From Trabulsiella guamensis ATCC 49490 (GTDB lineage Bacteria > Pseudomonadota > Gammaproteobacteria > Enterobacterales > Enterobacteriaceae): a stretch of DNA of 58,724 bases. This document shows positions 8,565 through 18,261 of the stretch, piece after piece. The notes beneath the pieces were generated by a model that saw only the letters and a list, made by a program, of their open reading frames with translations, ran no database searches and was not told the origin of the DNA. A program made the position numbers and the translations under genes. Numbering within the stretch: position 1 is the first letter of the stretch; every line of letters begins with the position of its first letter. Where the stretch lies: assembly GCF_000734965.1 (NCBI RefSeq), contig NZ_JMTB01000107.1, positions 1 to 58,724 on the forward strand. Reading direction: 5' to 3'.

Positions 8565-10103
8565 ATGGCCGAATCTCTATCTGCTGCCCCTGAGGGGGCA
8601 GAATATCTCAGGGCTGTGTTGCGCGCGCCAGTGTATGAAGCCGCGCAGGTAACGCCGCTACAGAAGATGGAAAAACTGTCCTCGCGCCTTGAAAACGTCG
8701 TTCTGGTGAAGCGCGAAGACCGCCAGCCGGTGCACAGCTTTAAGCTGCGCGGCGCGTACGCGATGATGGCGGGGCTGACCGAAGAGCAAAAAGCGCGGGG
8801 CGTCATCACGGCATCTGCGGGCAACCATGCGCAGGGTGTCGCGTTTTCGTCTGCACGCCTCGGCGTGAAGGCGTTAATTGTCATGCCAGTTGCCACCGCA
8901 GATATCAAAGTCGACGCGGTACGCGGCTTTGGTGGTGAAGTACTGTTGCACGGCGCGAATTTTGATGAAGCGAAAGCGAAAGCTATTGAGTTGTCACAGC
9001 AGCAGGGATTTACCTGGGTGCCACCGTTTGATCATCCGATGGTGATTGCGGGTCAGGGGACGCTGGCGCTGGAATTGTTACAACAGGATGCGCATATCGA
9101 TCGCGTTTTTGTTCCGGTCGGTGGCGGTGGGCTGGCGGCAGGCGTGGCGGTGCTGATCAAACAGCTGATGCCACAGATCAAAGTGATCGCCGTTGAAGCG
9201 GAAGATTCCGCCTGCCTGAAAGCGGCGCTGGATGCAGGTCATCCGGTTGAGCTGCCACGCGTCGGGCTGTTTGCCGAAGGGGTAGCAGTGAAGCGCATCG
9301 GCGACGAAACATTCCGACTGTGTCAGACATACCTTGATGACATCATCACCGTTGACAGCGACGCCATCTGTGCCGCTATGAAAGATCTATTTGAAGATGT
9401 GCGTGCAGTGGCGGAGCCGTCGGGCGCACTGGCGCTGGCGGGCATGAAGAAGTACATCGCGCAGCACAACATCCGTGGCGAACGACTGGCGCATATTTTG
9501 TCCGGCGCGAATGTGAATTTCCACGGCCTGCGCTATGTGTCTGAACGCTGTGAACTGGGCGAGCAGCGCGAGGCGTTGCTGGCGGTGACCATTCCGGAAG
9601 AAAAGGGCAGCTTCCTGAAGTTTTGCCAGTTGCTCGGCGGGCGTTCGGTCACGGAGTTCAACTACCGTTTCGCCGATGCCAAAGACGCCTGCATTTTCGT
9701 TGGCGTACGCCTGAGTCGTGGTCTGGACGAGCGCAAAGAGATCCTCGACATGCTGCGCAACGGCGGTTACAGCGTGGTGGATCTCTCCGACGACGAGATG
9801 GCGAAACTGCATGTGCGCTATATGGTGGGTGGTCGCCCGTCGAAACCCCTGCAGGAGCGGTTGTTCAGTTTTGAATTTCCGGAATCACCCGGCGCGTTGC
9901 TGAAATTTCTCTATACCCTCGGAACCCACTGGAACATTTCGCTGTTTCACTACCGCAGCCACGGCACTGACTATGGCCGCGTACTGGCGGCGTTTGAACT
10001 GGGCGAGCACGAGCCGGATTTCGAAACGCGGCTTAATGAACTGGGCTACGAGTGTCATGACGAAACCCGGAACCCGGCGTTTCGTTTCTTCCTGGCGGGT
10101 TAA
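8565..10103 (+). CDS. ilvA: Biosynthetic threonine deaminase
   Basis: 512 aa from ATG 8565. The preceding ATG at 8562 overlaps the ilvD stop, but GGAGG (8554-8558) is better spaced from 8565 and relatives begin MA(D/E)S. A PLP domain (Lys60 in HSFKLRGAYA; glycine loop PVGGGGLAAG) is followed by two ACT-like regulatory domains (about 330-512) that bind Ile (inhibitor) and Val (activator). It converts threonine to 2-oxobutyrate, the committed step of Ile synthesis. Confidence 0.96.
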   Translation: MAESLSAAPEGAEYLRAVLRAPVYEAAQVTPLQKMEKLSSRLENVVLVKREDRQPVHSFKLRGAYAMMAGLTEEQKARGVITASAGNHAQGVAFSSARLGVKALIVMPVATADIKVDAVRGFGGEVLLHGANFDEAKAKAIELSQQQGFTWVPPFDHPMVIAGQGTLALELLQQDAHIDRVFVPVGGGGLAAGVAVLIKQLMPQIKVIAVEAEDSACLKAALDAGHPVELPRVGLFAEGVAVKRIGDETFRLCQTYLDDIITVDSDAICAAMKDLFEDVRAVAEPSGALALAGMKKYIAQHNIRGERLAHILSGANVNFHGLRYVSERCELGEQREALLAVTIPEEKGSFLKFCQLLGGRSVTEFNYRFADAKDACIFVGVRLSRGLDERKEILDMLRNGGYSVVDLSDDEMAKLHVRYMVGGRPSKPLQERLFSFEFPESPGALLKFLYTLGTHWNISLFHYRSHGTDYGRVLAAFELGEHEPDFETRLNELGYECHDETRNPAFRFFLAG

Positions 10104-10122
10104 TGATTATAGGGACAAGCAA

Positions 10123-10824
10123 ATGGCAGGACGCTTTCAGGGATTTACACAGGAAGGGCTCGATTTTCTTCAACAGGTCAAAGCGAAAAATGATAAAGCG
10201 TGGTTTGAAGAGCACCGGTTTATTTACGATCGCAGTGTCCTGAACCCGTTTCGGGCGCTGGTGGATGATCTGGCGCCGGTGATGCTGGAGATTGATCCGT
10301 TAATTGAAACACGCTCAGCGGTTGGCAAGACAATTTCGCGTATCCATCGCGACACCCGTTTCTCGCAGGATAAATCCCTTTACCGTGACCGGATGTGGGT
10401 AACCTTCAAGCGTCCGGCGAAAAACTGGGCCGATGCCCCGGCGTACTTTTTTGGCATCGCGCCGGATTCCGTACATTATGGTCTCGGGTATTACAGCGCC
10501 AGCAAATCGACGATGGATCTCTTTCGGCATACGCTGAAACAGCGCCCGGCTCAGTTTCTGGAAGTTGCCGGATGTTGCCGGGAACCGTTTGAGCTGATCG
10601 GCGAGAGTTACAAACGCCCTCTGGTCAAAGACCTCGATCCTCCTATTGCCACCTGGTACAACCGCAAATCCTTCGCGGCCATTGTTGATAGCCCGGATAT
10701 GGAGCCACTCTTCCATGCCGATCTGGTGACGCGACTGGCCGGCGGGTTCCGTCAACTGGAGCCGCTGTATCAATGGCTAATGACGATAGAAACGATGAAG
10801 CAGATCGACCCGGCTGATTTATAA
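10123..10824 (+). CDS. DUF2461 (TIGR02453) family protein
   Basis: 233 aa. I recognise it as a DUF2461/TIGR02453 protein from FLQQVKAKNDKAWFEEHR near the N-terminus and IHRDTRFSQDKSLYR at about 65-85. The biochemical function of the family is unknown. The start at 10123 has AGGGAC upstream; the reading frame reaches back to 9973, inside ilvA. It lies 19 bp after ilvA with no terminator between, so it is probably the last cistron of the ilv operon. It ends 3 bp before the convergent ilvY stop. It is absent from this place in E. coli K-12. Confidence 0.85.
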   Translation: MAGRFQGFTQEGLDFLQQVKAKNDKAWFEEHRFIYDRSVLNPFRALVDDLAPVMLEIDPLIETRSAVGKTISRIHRDTRFSQDKSLYRDRMWVTFKRPAKNWADAPAYFFGIAPDSVHYGLGYYSASKSTMDLFRHTLKQRPAQFLEVAGCCREPFELIGESYKRPLVKDLDPPIATWYNRKSFAAIVDSPDMEPLFHADLVTRLAGGFRQLEPLYQWLMTIETMKQIDPADL

Positions 10825-10827
10825 CGC

Positions 10828-11736
10828 TCACTTTCCTTCGTCGATTTTTCTTTCCAGCACAATTTTCCAGAAGGCATCAATCAGCGGCTCATGCAGCCGC
10901 TTTTTGGGCGCGCAGACACCCAGTTCAAACGGTGTTTTTTCGTCGCTGCGTTCCAGAATCATCACGCGATTGCGCACCGGTTCCGGGCTGTTTTCCAGCA
11001 CCACCTCCGGCAGTAACGCCACACCGCAGCCGAGTGCCACCATCGACACCATGGCCTCATGACCGCCCACCGTGGCGTAAATCGACGGATTACTGATTTT
11101 ATGGCGGCGAAACCACAGCTCAATACGACGGCGCACGGGGCCCTGATCGGCCATAATGAACGGTACTGTCGCCCAGTCCGGCTTATCCACGGAAACCTGG
11201 CTGCGAACCGGGCAAGGCAGCGCAGGAGCGATCAACACCACCGCCAGATTCTCCAGCATGGAAAATGCCACCGCGCCGGGCAGGGTTTCCGGTTTCCCGG
11301 CAATCGCCAGATCGGCTTCGCCGGTGACGACTTTTTCCATCGCATCGGCGGCGTCGCCCGTGGTGAGTTTGATTTCTACCGAGGGATGTTCAGCGCGGAA
11401 GCGGTCGAGGATCGGCGGCAAATGGCTGTACGCGGCGGTCACGGAGCAGAAAATATGCAGTTCGCCTGAGAGCGATGGCCCTTTTTGATCGATAGTGTGG
11501 CGCAGTTGCTGATACTGCAACAGCATCTGCTGGGCAAACGTCCGCAACTCCTCACCCGCTTCGGTCAGCGTGACCGTGCGGTTGTCGCGTACAAACAGCG
11601 GCTGACCGAGATCTTCTTCCAGCCGTTGGATCTGCCGGGACAGCGTGGATGGGCTGACGTGCATCGCCCGCGCGCTACGCCCAAAGTGGCGGCTATCCGC
11701 CAGATGCAGAAAGGTTTTAAGATCGCGTAAATCCAC
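10828..11736 (-). CDS. ilvY: LysR-family activator IlvY
   Basis: 302 aa from a GTG at 11736 (reading VDLRDLKTFLHLADSRHFG as in E. coli MDLRDLKTFLHLA...). The frame extends upstream to 11820, but that part overlaps the operator region and is not conserved. An N-terminal LysR HTH (SPSTLSRQIQRLEEDLGQ) precedes the inducer domain. IlvY activates ilvC when acetolactate or acetohydroxybutyrate binds, and represses its own gene. The C-terminus (ERKIDEGK) differs from and is longer than K-12. Confidence 0.95.
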   Translation of the reverse strand: MDLRDLKTFLHLADSRHFGRSARAMHVSPSTLSRQIQRLEEDLGQPLFVRDNRTVTLTEAGEELRTFAQQMLLQYQQLRHTIDQKGPSLSGELHIFCSVTAAYSHLPPILDRFRAEHPSVEIKLTTGDAADAMEKVVTGEADLAIAGKPETLPGAVAFSMLENLAVVLIAPALPCPVRSQVSVDKPDWATVPFIMADQGPVRRRIELWFRRHKISNPSIYATVGGHEAMVSMVALGCGVALLPEVVLENSPEPVRNRVMILERSDEKTPFELGVCAPKKRLHEPLIDAFWKIVLERKIDEGK

Positions 11737-11758
11737 GGGCAATGCTCCACCGGTTGGT

Positions 11759-11806
11759 ATTGCAGAAATTGCAATGTGACGTTGTGAATATATCAATTTC
11801 CGCAAT
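11759..11806 (+). promoter_or_regulatory. IlvY operators O1/O2 in the ilvY-ilvC divergent region
   Basis: O1 is the dyad ATTGCA-N5-TGCAAT (11759-11775). A weaker copy, ATATCAATTTCCGCAAT (11790-11806, reverse complement ATTGCGGAAATTGATAT), lies one to two turns further and overlaps the region expected for the ilvC -35. A TATAGT -10 (11820-11825) follows. This tandem arrangement matches the known E. coli IlvY control region. Confidence 0.8.
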
Positions 11807-11893
11807 ACTTTTCCTGTCATATAGTGAGTTCATTCTCGCAAAAAGCGAACTGAACCGAACAATAAGCACGACACACATCACGGGGTTATAAAC

Positions 11894-13369
11894 ATGGCTA
11901 ACTACTTCAATACACTGAATCTGCGTCAGCAGCTGGCGCAACTGGGCAAATGCCGCTTTATGGCGCGCGACGAATTTGCCGATGGCGCGAGCTACCTTCA
12001 GGGTAAAAAAGTGGTCATCGTCGGCTGTGGCGCTCAGGGCCTGAACCAGGGTCTGAACATGCGTGACTCCGGCCTGGATATCTCCTACGCCCTGCGTAAA
12101 GAAGCGATTGCTGAAAAGCGCGCATCATGGCGTAAAGCGACCGAAAACGGCTTCAAAGTAGGCACCTACGAAGAACTGATCCCGCAGGCTGATCTGGTGG
12201 TTAACCTGACGCCGGACAAACAACACTCTGATGTGGTGCGCTCAGTACAGCCGCTGATGAAAGACGGCGCCGCGCTCGGTTATTCTCACGGCTTCAACAT
12301 CGTGGAAGTGGGCGAGCAAATCCGTAAAGATATCACCGTAGTGATGGTGGCGCCGAAATGCCCGGGTACCGAAGTGCGTGAAGAGTACAAACGCGGTTTC
12401 GGCGTGCCGACCCTGATCGCCGTTCACCCGGAAAATGATCCGAAAGGCGAAGGTATGGCGATTGCCAAAGCCTGGGCGGCTGCGACCGGCGGTCACCGTG
12501 CAGGCGTTCTGGAATCTTCCTTCGTGGCAGAAGTGAAATCTGACCTGATGGGCGAGCAGACTATCCTGTGCGGTATGTTGCAGGCCGGTTCTCTGCTCTG
12601 TTTTGACAAGCTGGTGGAAGAAGGTACTGATCCGGCATATGCGGAAAAACTGATTCAGTTTGGTTGGGAAACCGTAACTGAAGCGCTGAAGCAGGGCGGT
12701 ATCACCCTGATGATGGATCGCCTGTCCAACCCGGCGAAACTGCGTGCTTACGCGCTGTCTGAACAACTGAAAGAAATTATGGCGCCGTTGTTCCAGAAAC
12801 ACATGGACGACATTATCTCCGGCGAATTTTCTTCCGGTATGATGGCTGACTGGGCGAACGACGACAAAAAACTGCTGACCTGGCGCGAAGAGACCGGTAA
12901 AACGGCTTTCGAAACCGCACCGCAGTTTGAGGGTAAAATCGGTGAGCAGGAGTACTTCGATAAAGGCGTACTGATGATTGCGATGGTGAAAGCGGGCGTT
13001 GAGCTGGCGTTCGAAACCATGGTGGATTCCGGTATCATCGAAGAGTCTGCTTACTACGAGTCCTTGCATGAGCTGCCGCTGATTGCCAACACCATCGCGC
13101 GTAAGCGTCTGTACGAAATGAACGTGGTTATCTCTGATACCGCAGAATACGGTAACTATCTGTTCTCTTATGCGTGCGTACCGCTGCTGAAAGAATTCAT
13201 GACCACCCTGCAACCGGGCGATCTGGGTAAAGCAATTGCTGAAGGCGCGGTAGATAATGCTCAACTGCGCGATGTGAACGACGCGATTCGCAACCATGCG
13301 ATCGAAAAAGTGGGTCAGAAGCTGCGCGGCTATATGACGGATATGAAACGCATTGCGGTTGCCGGATAA
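11894..13369 (+). CDS. ilvC: Ketol-acid reductoisomerase (class II)
   Basis: 491 aa, the long class II form with a duplicated knotted C-terminal domain. The NADPH-binding motif [20 protein letters not shown] is at about 37-56. It isomerises and reduces acetolactate and acetohydroxybutyrate. It is divergent from its activator ilvY and is followed by a REP element. Confidence 0.97.
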   Translation: MANYFNTLNLRQQLAQLGKCRFMARDEFADGASYLQGKKVVIVGCGAQGLNQGLNMRDSGLDISYALRKEAIAEKRASWRKATENGFKVGTYEELIPQADLVVNLTPDKQHSDVVRSVQPLMKDGAALGYSHGFNIVEVGEQIRKDITVVMVAPKCPGTEVREEYKRGFGVPTLIAVHPENDPKGEGMAIAKAWAAATGGHRAGVLESSFVAEVKSDLMGEQTILCGMLQAGSLLCFDKLVEEGTDPAYAEKLIQFGWETVTEALKQGGITLMMDRLSNPAKLRAYALSEQLKEIMAPLFQKHMDDIISGEFSSGMMADWANDDKKLLTWREETGKTAFETAPQFEGKIGEQEYFDKGVLMIAMVKAGVELAFETMVDSGIIEESAYYESLHELPLIANTIARKRLYEMNVVISDTAEYGNYLFSYACVPLLKEFMTTLQPGDLGKAIAEGAVDNAQLRDVNDAIRNHAIEKVGQKLRGYMTDMKRIAVAG

Positions 13370-13376
13370 AAAAAAT

Positions 13377-13447
13377 GTCGGGTGGCGCTTCGCTTACCCG
13401 ACTTACAGATGCAGGCCCGGTAAGCGTCAGCGCCACCGGGCTTTTTA
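13377..13447 (+). repeat. Paired REP (BIME-like) element, also an ilvC terminator
   Basis: Two imperfect palindromes in opposite orientation: GTCGGGTGGC..TTACCCGAC (13377-13402) and GCCCGGTAAGCGTCAGCGCCACCGGGC (13415-13441; quoted in two overlapping arms). The second is followed by TTTTT, so it can act as a Rho-independent terminator for ilvC. It lies between convergent ilvC and ppiC. Confidence 0.9.
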
Positions 13448-13765
<318 letters not shown>

Positions 13766-13923
13766 TTATCACTCCTTAGGGTCTCAGACATATACTCTTC
13801 GACAGCCCAGGACAGATGTCCCGTCCGGTTTAATGAAGCGGGAGATGAGCAACAGTTTTGTCCACGGAATACCACATAGCCCGGGACGCCCGTCCTGTCC
13901 TTCCGGCAAGAGAGCGAGATAAC

Positions 13924-14625
13924 ATGAACACAATGAAAAACACAGAATTTTCAGGTGACTGGCTTTCAGGGCTGACCCAGGTGGTCCGCGATCCTGTGCT
14001 GTATGAATTACTCAAATACTGCCCGCTTGAGATCATGCAACGCTGGCGCTTTGAGGACCTTCCGCGCGGGGCGTTGATTTGCCGTCAGGGTGACATTTGC
14101 CAGCAATTTTCGCTGATTGTCACCGGCGAGGTGGATGTCTTTTTTGAAGCCGAAGATGGCCGGCGTTATCGGCAGGCGCATTACTGCAAAGGCGACATGC
14201 TGGGCGAGCTGGAGGTCTTCGAGTCACGCAATTACATCTGTTCCGTTGCCGCGGTCAGCCCAACGCAATTACTCACGCTGTCGCAGGAACATTTTTTTCG
14301 CTGGCTGGCATTAGATAACCATTTTAATCAGCGGATGCTACGGTTTTTTAGTCAGCAGTATTACCAGCTGTCAAAAAAAGCCAGCAGCGACAATTTGTAT
14401 TCGCTGCATCAGCGCGTTTGCCAGACGCTGTGGCAGCGGTATCAACACCAGGGAACACCCACGATTTTGCTTGATAAGCAAAATCTCAGTCAGGAATTTG
14501 CGGCAACCACACGCAGTATTAACCGCATTTTGCACGATCTGAAAACGTTACAGATTATCGACACCGACGGTGAGCGAATTATGCTGTTAGCCCCCGATAA
14601 GCTCAAAGAGGAGGCTGGCATCTGA
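13924..14625 (+). CDS. Crp/Fnr-family transcriptional regulator
   Basis: 233 aa. A cyclic-nucleotide-binding-like beta-roll (about 35-125: GALICRQGDICQQF, GEVDVFFEAEDG, GDMLGELEVF) is followed by a dimer helix and a C-terminal winged helix (NLSQEFAATTRSINRILHDL, about 190-210). The cAMP-contacting residues of CRP are not evident, so the effector is unknown. The start at 13924 follows AGAGCGAGA; the frame extends to 13858. It is followed after 35 bp by a nucleoside phosphorylase and a PnuC transporter on the same strand, which it may control. Not present at this site in E. coli K-12. Confidence 0.85.
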   Translation: MNTMKNTEFSGDWLSGLTQVVRDPVLYELLKYCPLEIMQRWRFEDLPRGALICRQGDICQQFSLIVTGEVDVFFEAEDGRRYRQAHYCKGDMLGELEVFESRNYICSVAAVSPTQLLTLSQEHFFRWLALDNHFNQRMLRFFSQQYYQLSKKASSDNLYSLHQRVCQTLWQRYQHQGTPTILLDKQNLSQEFAATTRSINRILHDLKTLQIIDTDGERIMLLAPDKLKEEAGI

Positions 14626-14660
14626 ATCTGCAGTCAGATGAAAGATAAGGAGACGGGGGA

Positions 14661-15410
14661 ATGTCGCTTCAACCACATATTCGACTCAGCGAGAGCAGCA
14701 CAGGTGCGCAATATGCCCTGTTACCGGGCGATCCGCAGCGGGTGGATCGTATCGCTCAGTTTCTTGATAACCCTGAACTGCTGGGGCAGAACAGGGAGTT
14801 TCGTTCGCTGCGTGGCTGGTATCGGGGCGTTGAAATCCTGGTCGTATCGACGGGGATCGGCGGGCCATCCACTGCTATCGCCATAGAAGAACTGCGCCAG
14901 ACAGGCATAAAAACGCTGATTCGCATTGGCAGCTGCGGCGCACTACAGGATTTTCTGGTGCCTGGTGATGTGGTTATCGCGCAGGGCGCAGTCGCAGACG
15001 AAGGTACCAGCAAAACCTATGCACCAGCCAGTTATCCCGCGTGTGCTGACCCGCAATTAACCACCCTGTTAATTCAGCAAGCAAAGCAGCTGCAAATCTC
15101 CGCCTTTTGTGGGCTGGTACGCAGCCATGACAGTTTCTATACCGATCACGAGGCGGCTCTGGATGCCGAATGGTCCGCGCGCGGCATCCTCGGCGCTGAC
15201 ATGGAAAGCGCAGCGCTGATGGTGGTCGGGTCGTTGCGCGGCTTACGGACAGCGTCACTGCTGAACGTGGTCGTTACGCATAACGGTAGCCTCGATAGCA
15301 GTATCAATGATTTTGTTCAGCAGGATGCGTTGTGCCTGCAGGGGGAAGCGCATCAGATTTCCCTGGCGCTGCACGCCATCTATTCCGATAGCCAGCAAGG
15401 AGAGCAATGA
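14661..15410 (+). CDS. Nucleoside phosphorylase (uridine phosphorylase-like)
   Basis: 249 aa, PNP/UDP family. Seen are the phosphate-binding LLPGDPQRVDRI near residue 21, the STGIGGPSTAIAIEEL region near 63-78, IGSCGALQD, and GADMESAALMVVGSLRG near 173-189, where the Glu contacts the ribose. Such enzymes split a nucleoside with phosphate to base and ribose-1-phosphate. The substrate cannot be read from sequence: uridine is the closest family member, and the PnuC partner suggests a pyridine nucleoside. A strong SD (AAGGAGACGGGGG) precedes the ATG. It overlaps the pnuC-like gene by ATGA. Confidence 0.85.
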   Translation: MSLQPHIRLSESSTGAQYALLPGDPQRVDRIAQFLDNPELLGQNREFRSLRGWYRGVEILVVSTGIGGPSTAIAIEELRQTGIKTLIRIGSCGALQDFLVPGDVVIAQGAVADEGTSKTYAPASYPACADPQLTTLLIQQAKQLQISAFCGLVRSHDSFYTDHEAALDAEWSARGILGADMESAALMVVGSLRGLRTASLLNVVVTHNGSLDSSINDFVQQDALCLQGEAHQISLALHAIYSDSQQGEQ

Positions 15411-16138
15411 TGGACTTTTTCAGTATTAACAATGTGATGGTCAACATTCCTCTCGGCGAAGGCGGCTATGCCCTGTCGTGGATTGAAGCCATCGGCACCG
15501 TATTCGGTTTACTGTGCATCTGGTATGCCAGCCGCGAAAAGATCATTAACTATCTGTTCGGTCTGATTAACGTCACGCTGTTCGCCGCGATTTTTTTCCA
15601 GATCCAGCTTTATGCCAGCCTGTTGCTGCAAGTGTTTTTCTTCGCGGCCAACATTTATGGCTGGTATGCCTGGAGCCGTCAGAACGAAGCCAATGAAGCG
15701 GAGCTGAAGGTGCGCTGGCTTTCCCGCCAGCAAACGCTCATGCTGAGCGGCGTGTGTGTTGCCGCTATCTTGCTGATGACGTTTTTTATCGATCCGGTCT
15801 TCACCCTGTTGACCCGCATTATGCTTGCAGTATTGCAGATGGTGGGCGTTTCAGTGGCGATGCCCGATTTGCAGCCGGATGCCTTCCCCTTCTGGGACGC
15901 CACCATGCTGGTGCTGTCGATTGCGGCGATGGTGCTGATGACCCGCAAATACGTCGAGAACTGGCTGCTTTGGGTGCTTATCGACGTGATTAGCGTGGTT
16001 ATCTACGCAGTGCAGGGCGTTTACGCGATGTCGCTCGAATATGTCCTGCTGACCGCGATTGCGGTGATGGGATCTTACAGCTGGATTATCAGCGCGAAAC
16101 GCAACGGCTATGCGCCGCTGGCTGCTCCTGCTGCCTGA
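15410..16138 (+). CDS. pnuC: PnuC-family nicotinamide riboside transporter
   Basis: 242 aa inner-membrane protein with about seven hydrophobic helices. It aligns with E. coli PnuC from MDFF to the C-terminus, with shared blocks such as NVTLFAAIFFQIQLYASLLL, QVFFFAANIYGWYAWSRQ, PDAFPFWDATMLVLSIAAM and RKYVENWLLWVLIDVISVV. The ATG at 15410 is better spaced from AAGGAG (15397-15402) than the one at 15407. PnuC proteins carry nicotinamide riboside by facilitated diffusion; the usual pnuC of enteric bacteria lies elsewhere (near nadA), so this is probably a second copy or a relative with a different nucleoside substrate. Confidence 0.85.
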   Translation: MDFFSINNVMVNIPLGEGGYALSWIEAIGTVFGLLCIWYASREKIINYLFGLINVTLFAAIFFQIQLYASLLLQVFFFAANIYGWYAWSRQNEANEAELKVRWLSRQQTLMLSGVCVAAILLMTFFIDPVFTLLTRIMLAVLQMVGVSVAMPDLQPDAFPFWDATMLVLSIAAMVLMTRKYVENWLLWVLIDVISVVIYAVQGVYAMSLEYVLLTAIAVMGSYSWIISAKRNGYAPLAAPAA

Positions 16139-16150
16139 TTGATTCATTTT

Positions 16151-16174
16151 CAGGCTGCCTGAAAGGGCAGCCTG
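16151..16174 (+). terminator. Hairpin after the pnuC-like gene
   Basis: A perfect 9-bp stem CAGGCTGCC/GGCAGCCTG with a 6-nt loop, 13 bp after the pnuC-like stop. It has no T-run, so it may be a weak or Rho-assisted stop between this cassette and rep. Confidence 0.45.
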
Positions 16175-16238
16175 CTGCTCCATCGGTCCCGGTTTCTGCT
16201 ACAATCCCTTCCCCGTTCGAAGATTGAGTAATATTCCC

Positions 16239-18260
16239 ATGCGTTTAAACCCCGGACAGCAGCAAGCCGTCGAATTTGTTACTGGACCCTGCCTGGTGCT
16301 GGCGGGGGCCGGCTCAGGTAAAACCCGCGTGATCACCAATAAAATCGCGCATCTGATCCGTGGCTGCGGTTATCAGGCGCGGCATATCGCTGCGGTGACC
16401 TTTACCAATAAGGCGGCGCGCGAAATGAAAGAACGCGTGGCGCAAACGCTTGGCCGCAAAGAGGCTCGCGGGCTGATGATCTCGACGTTCCACACGCTGG
16501 GGCTGGAGATAATCAAACGCGAATTTGCCGCGCTGGGGATGAAATCGAACTTCTCGCTGTTTGACGATACCGATCAGGTGGCACTGCTGAAAGAGCTGAC
16601 CGAAGGGTTGATTGATGACGACAAAACCCTGCTGCAACAGCTGATCTCGACGATCTCCAACTGGAAAAACGATCTGCTGACACCTGCACAGGCCGCCGCG
16701 CAGGCGAAAGGCGAACGGGACCGCATTTTCGCGCACTGTTACGGTTTATATGACGCGCACATGAAAGCCTGCAATGTACTGGATTTCGACGATCTGATCC
16801 TGCTGCCGACACTACTGTTGCAGCGCAATGAAGAGGTGCGCGAACGCTGGCAGAACCGGATCCGCTATCTGCTGGTGGATGAATATCAGGACACCAACAC
16901 CAGTCAGTATGAACTGGTAAAATTGCTGGTGGGCGCCCGCGCCCGCTTCACCGTGGTGGGCGATGACGACCAGTCGATTTACTCCTGGCGCGGCGCGCGT
17001 CCGCAGAACCTGGTGCTGCTCAGCCAGGATTTCCCGGCGCTGCAGGTGATCAAACTTGAGCAAAACTACCGTTCATCGGGTCGCATTCTGAAAGCGGCAA
17101 ACATCCTGATTGCTAATAATCCGCATGTCTTTGAAAAGCGTCTGTTTTCGGAGCTGGGTTATGGGCCGGAGCTGAAAGTGCTGAGCGCAAACCATGAGGA
17201 ACACGAAGCGGAGCGTGTGACCGGGGAGCTCATCGCCCATCACTTTGTGAATAAAACGCAGTATAAGGATTACGCCATTCTCTACCGCGGCAACCATCAG
17301 TCGCGGGTATTTGAAAAAATGCTGATGCAGAACCGCATCCCGTACAAGATTTCCGGCGGTACCTCGTTTTTCTCCCGCCCGGAAATCAAAGATTTGCTCG
17401 CCTATCTGCGTGTGCTGACCAACCCGGATGACGACAGCGCATTTCTGCGTATTGTGAATACGCCAAAGCGCGAGATCGGCCCGGCGACGCTGCAAAAGCT
17501 GGGGGAATGGGCATCCACGCGCAACAAGAGCCTGTTCACCGCCAGCTTCGACGTGGGGTTGACGCAAACCCTGTCAGGACGCGGTTATGACGCGTTAACG
17601 CGCTTTACCCACTGGCTCGGCGAGATCCAGCGTTTGTCAGAGCGCGAGCCGGTTGCCGCTGTACGCGATCTGATCCACGGCATCGATTATGAATCCTGGC
17701 TGTTTGAAACCTCGCCCAGCCCGAAAGCGGCAGAGATGCGCATGAAAAACGTCAACCAGCTGTTCAGCTGGATGACGGAAATGCTGGAAGGTTCCGAACT
17801 GGACGAGCCCATGACGCTGACCCAGGTGGTGACCCGCTTTACGCTGCGCGACATGATGGAGCGCGGCGAGAGTGAAGAAGATATGGATCAGGTTCAACTG
17901 ATGACGCTGCATGCCTCGAAAGGGTTGGAATTTCCGTATGTGTTTATGGTCGGAATGGAAGAGGGGTTTCTGCCGCACCAGAGCAGCATCGACGAAGACA
18001 ATATCGATGAAGAGCGCCGGCTGGCCTACGTGGGCATTACCCGCGCACAGAAAGAGCTGATTTTCACGTTGTGCAAAGAGCGCCGTCAGTATGGCGAACT
18101 GGTGCGCCCGGAACCGAGCCGTTTTTTACTGGAACTGCCGCAGGATGATGTGATCTGGGAGCAGGAGCGTAAGGTCATTACCGCAGAGGAACGAATGCAC
18201 AAAGGTCAGGCAAACGTGGCAAATATTCGGGCGATGCTGGCAAAAGCGAAAGAAAAGTAA
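16239..18260 (+). CDS. rep: ATP-dependent 3'-5' DNA helicase Rep
   Basis: 673 aa from ATG 16239, the E. coli length. A frame upstream adds five residues (MSNIP) that are not conserved. It is an SF1A helicase with Walker A AGAGSGKT (22-29), motif Ia [10 protein letters not shown], Walker [11 protein letters not shown], motif [15 protein letters not shown], motif IV QNYRSS, motif [12 protein letters not shown] and motif [14 protein letters not shown]. Rep travels with the replisome, removes nucleoprotein blocks and helps restart. It is convergent with gpp, with one base between the stops. Confidence 0.97.
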   Translation: MRLNPGQQQAVEFVTGPCLVLAGAGSGKTRVITNKIAHLIRGCGYQARHIAAVTFTNKAAREMKERVAQTLGRKEARGLMISTFHTLGLEIIKREFAALGMKSNFSLFDDTDQVALLKELTEGLIDDDKTLLQQLISTISNWKNDLLTPAQAAAQAKGERDRIFAHCYGLYDAHMKACNVLDFDDLILLPTLLLQRNEEVRERWQNRIRYLLVDEYQDTNTSQYELVKLLVGARARFTVVGDDDQSIYSWRGARPQNLVLLSQDFPALQVIKLEQNYRSSGRILKAANILIANNPHVFEKRLFSELGYGPELKVLSANHEEHEAERVTGELIAHHFVNKTQYKDYAILYRGNHQSRVFEKMLMQNRIPYKISGGTSFFSRPEIKDLLAYLRVLTNPDDDSAFLRIVNTPKREIGPATLQKLGEWASTRNKSLFTASFDVGLTQTLSGRGYDALTRFTHWLGEIQRLSEREPVAAVRDLIHGIDYESWLFETSPSPKAAEMRMKNVNQLFSWMTEMLEGSELDEPMTLTQVVTRFTLRDMMERGESEEDMDQVQLMTLHASKGLEFPYVFMVGMEEGFLPHQSSIDEDNIDEERRLAYVGITRAQKELIFTLCKERRQYGELVRPEPSRFLLELPQDDVIWEQERKVITAEERMHKGQANVANIRAMLAKAKEK

Positions 18261-18261
18261 G

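Noticed and set aside
12242-13297. A 351-codon ORF on the - strand inside ilvC
   Set aside because: Shadow of ilvC; His- and Phe-rich composition and no family resemblance.
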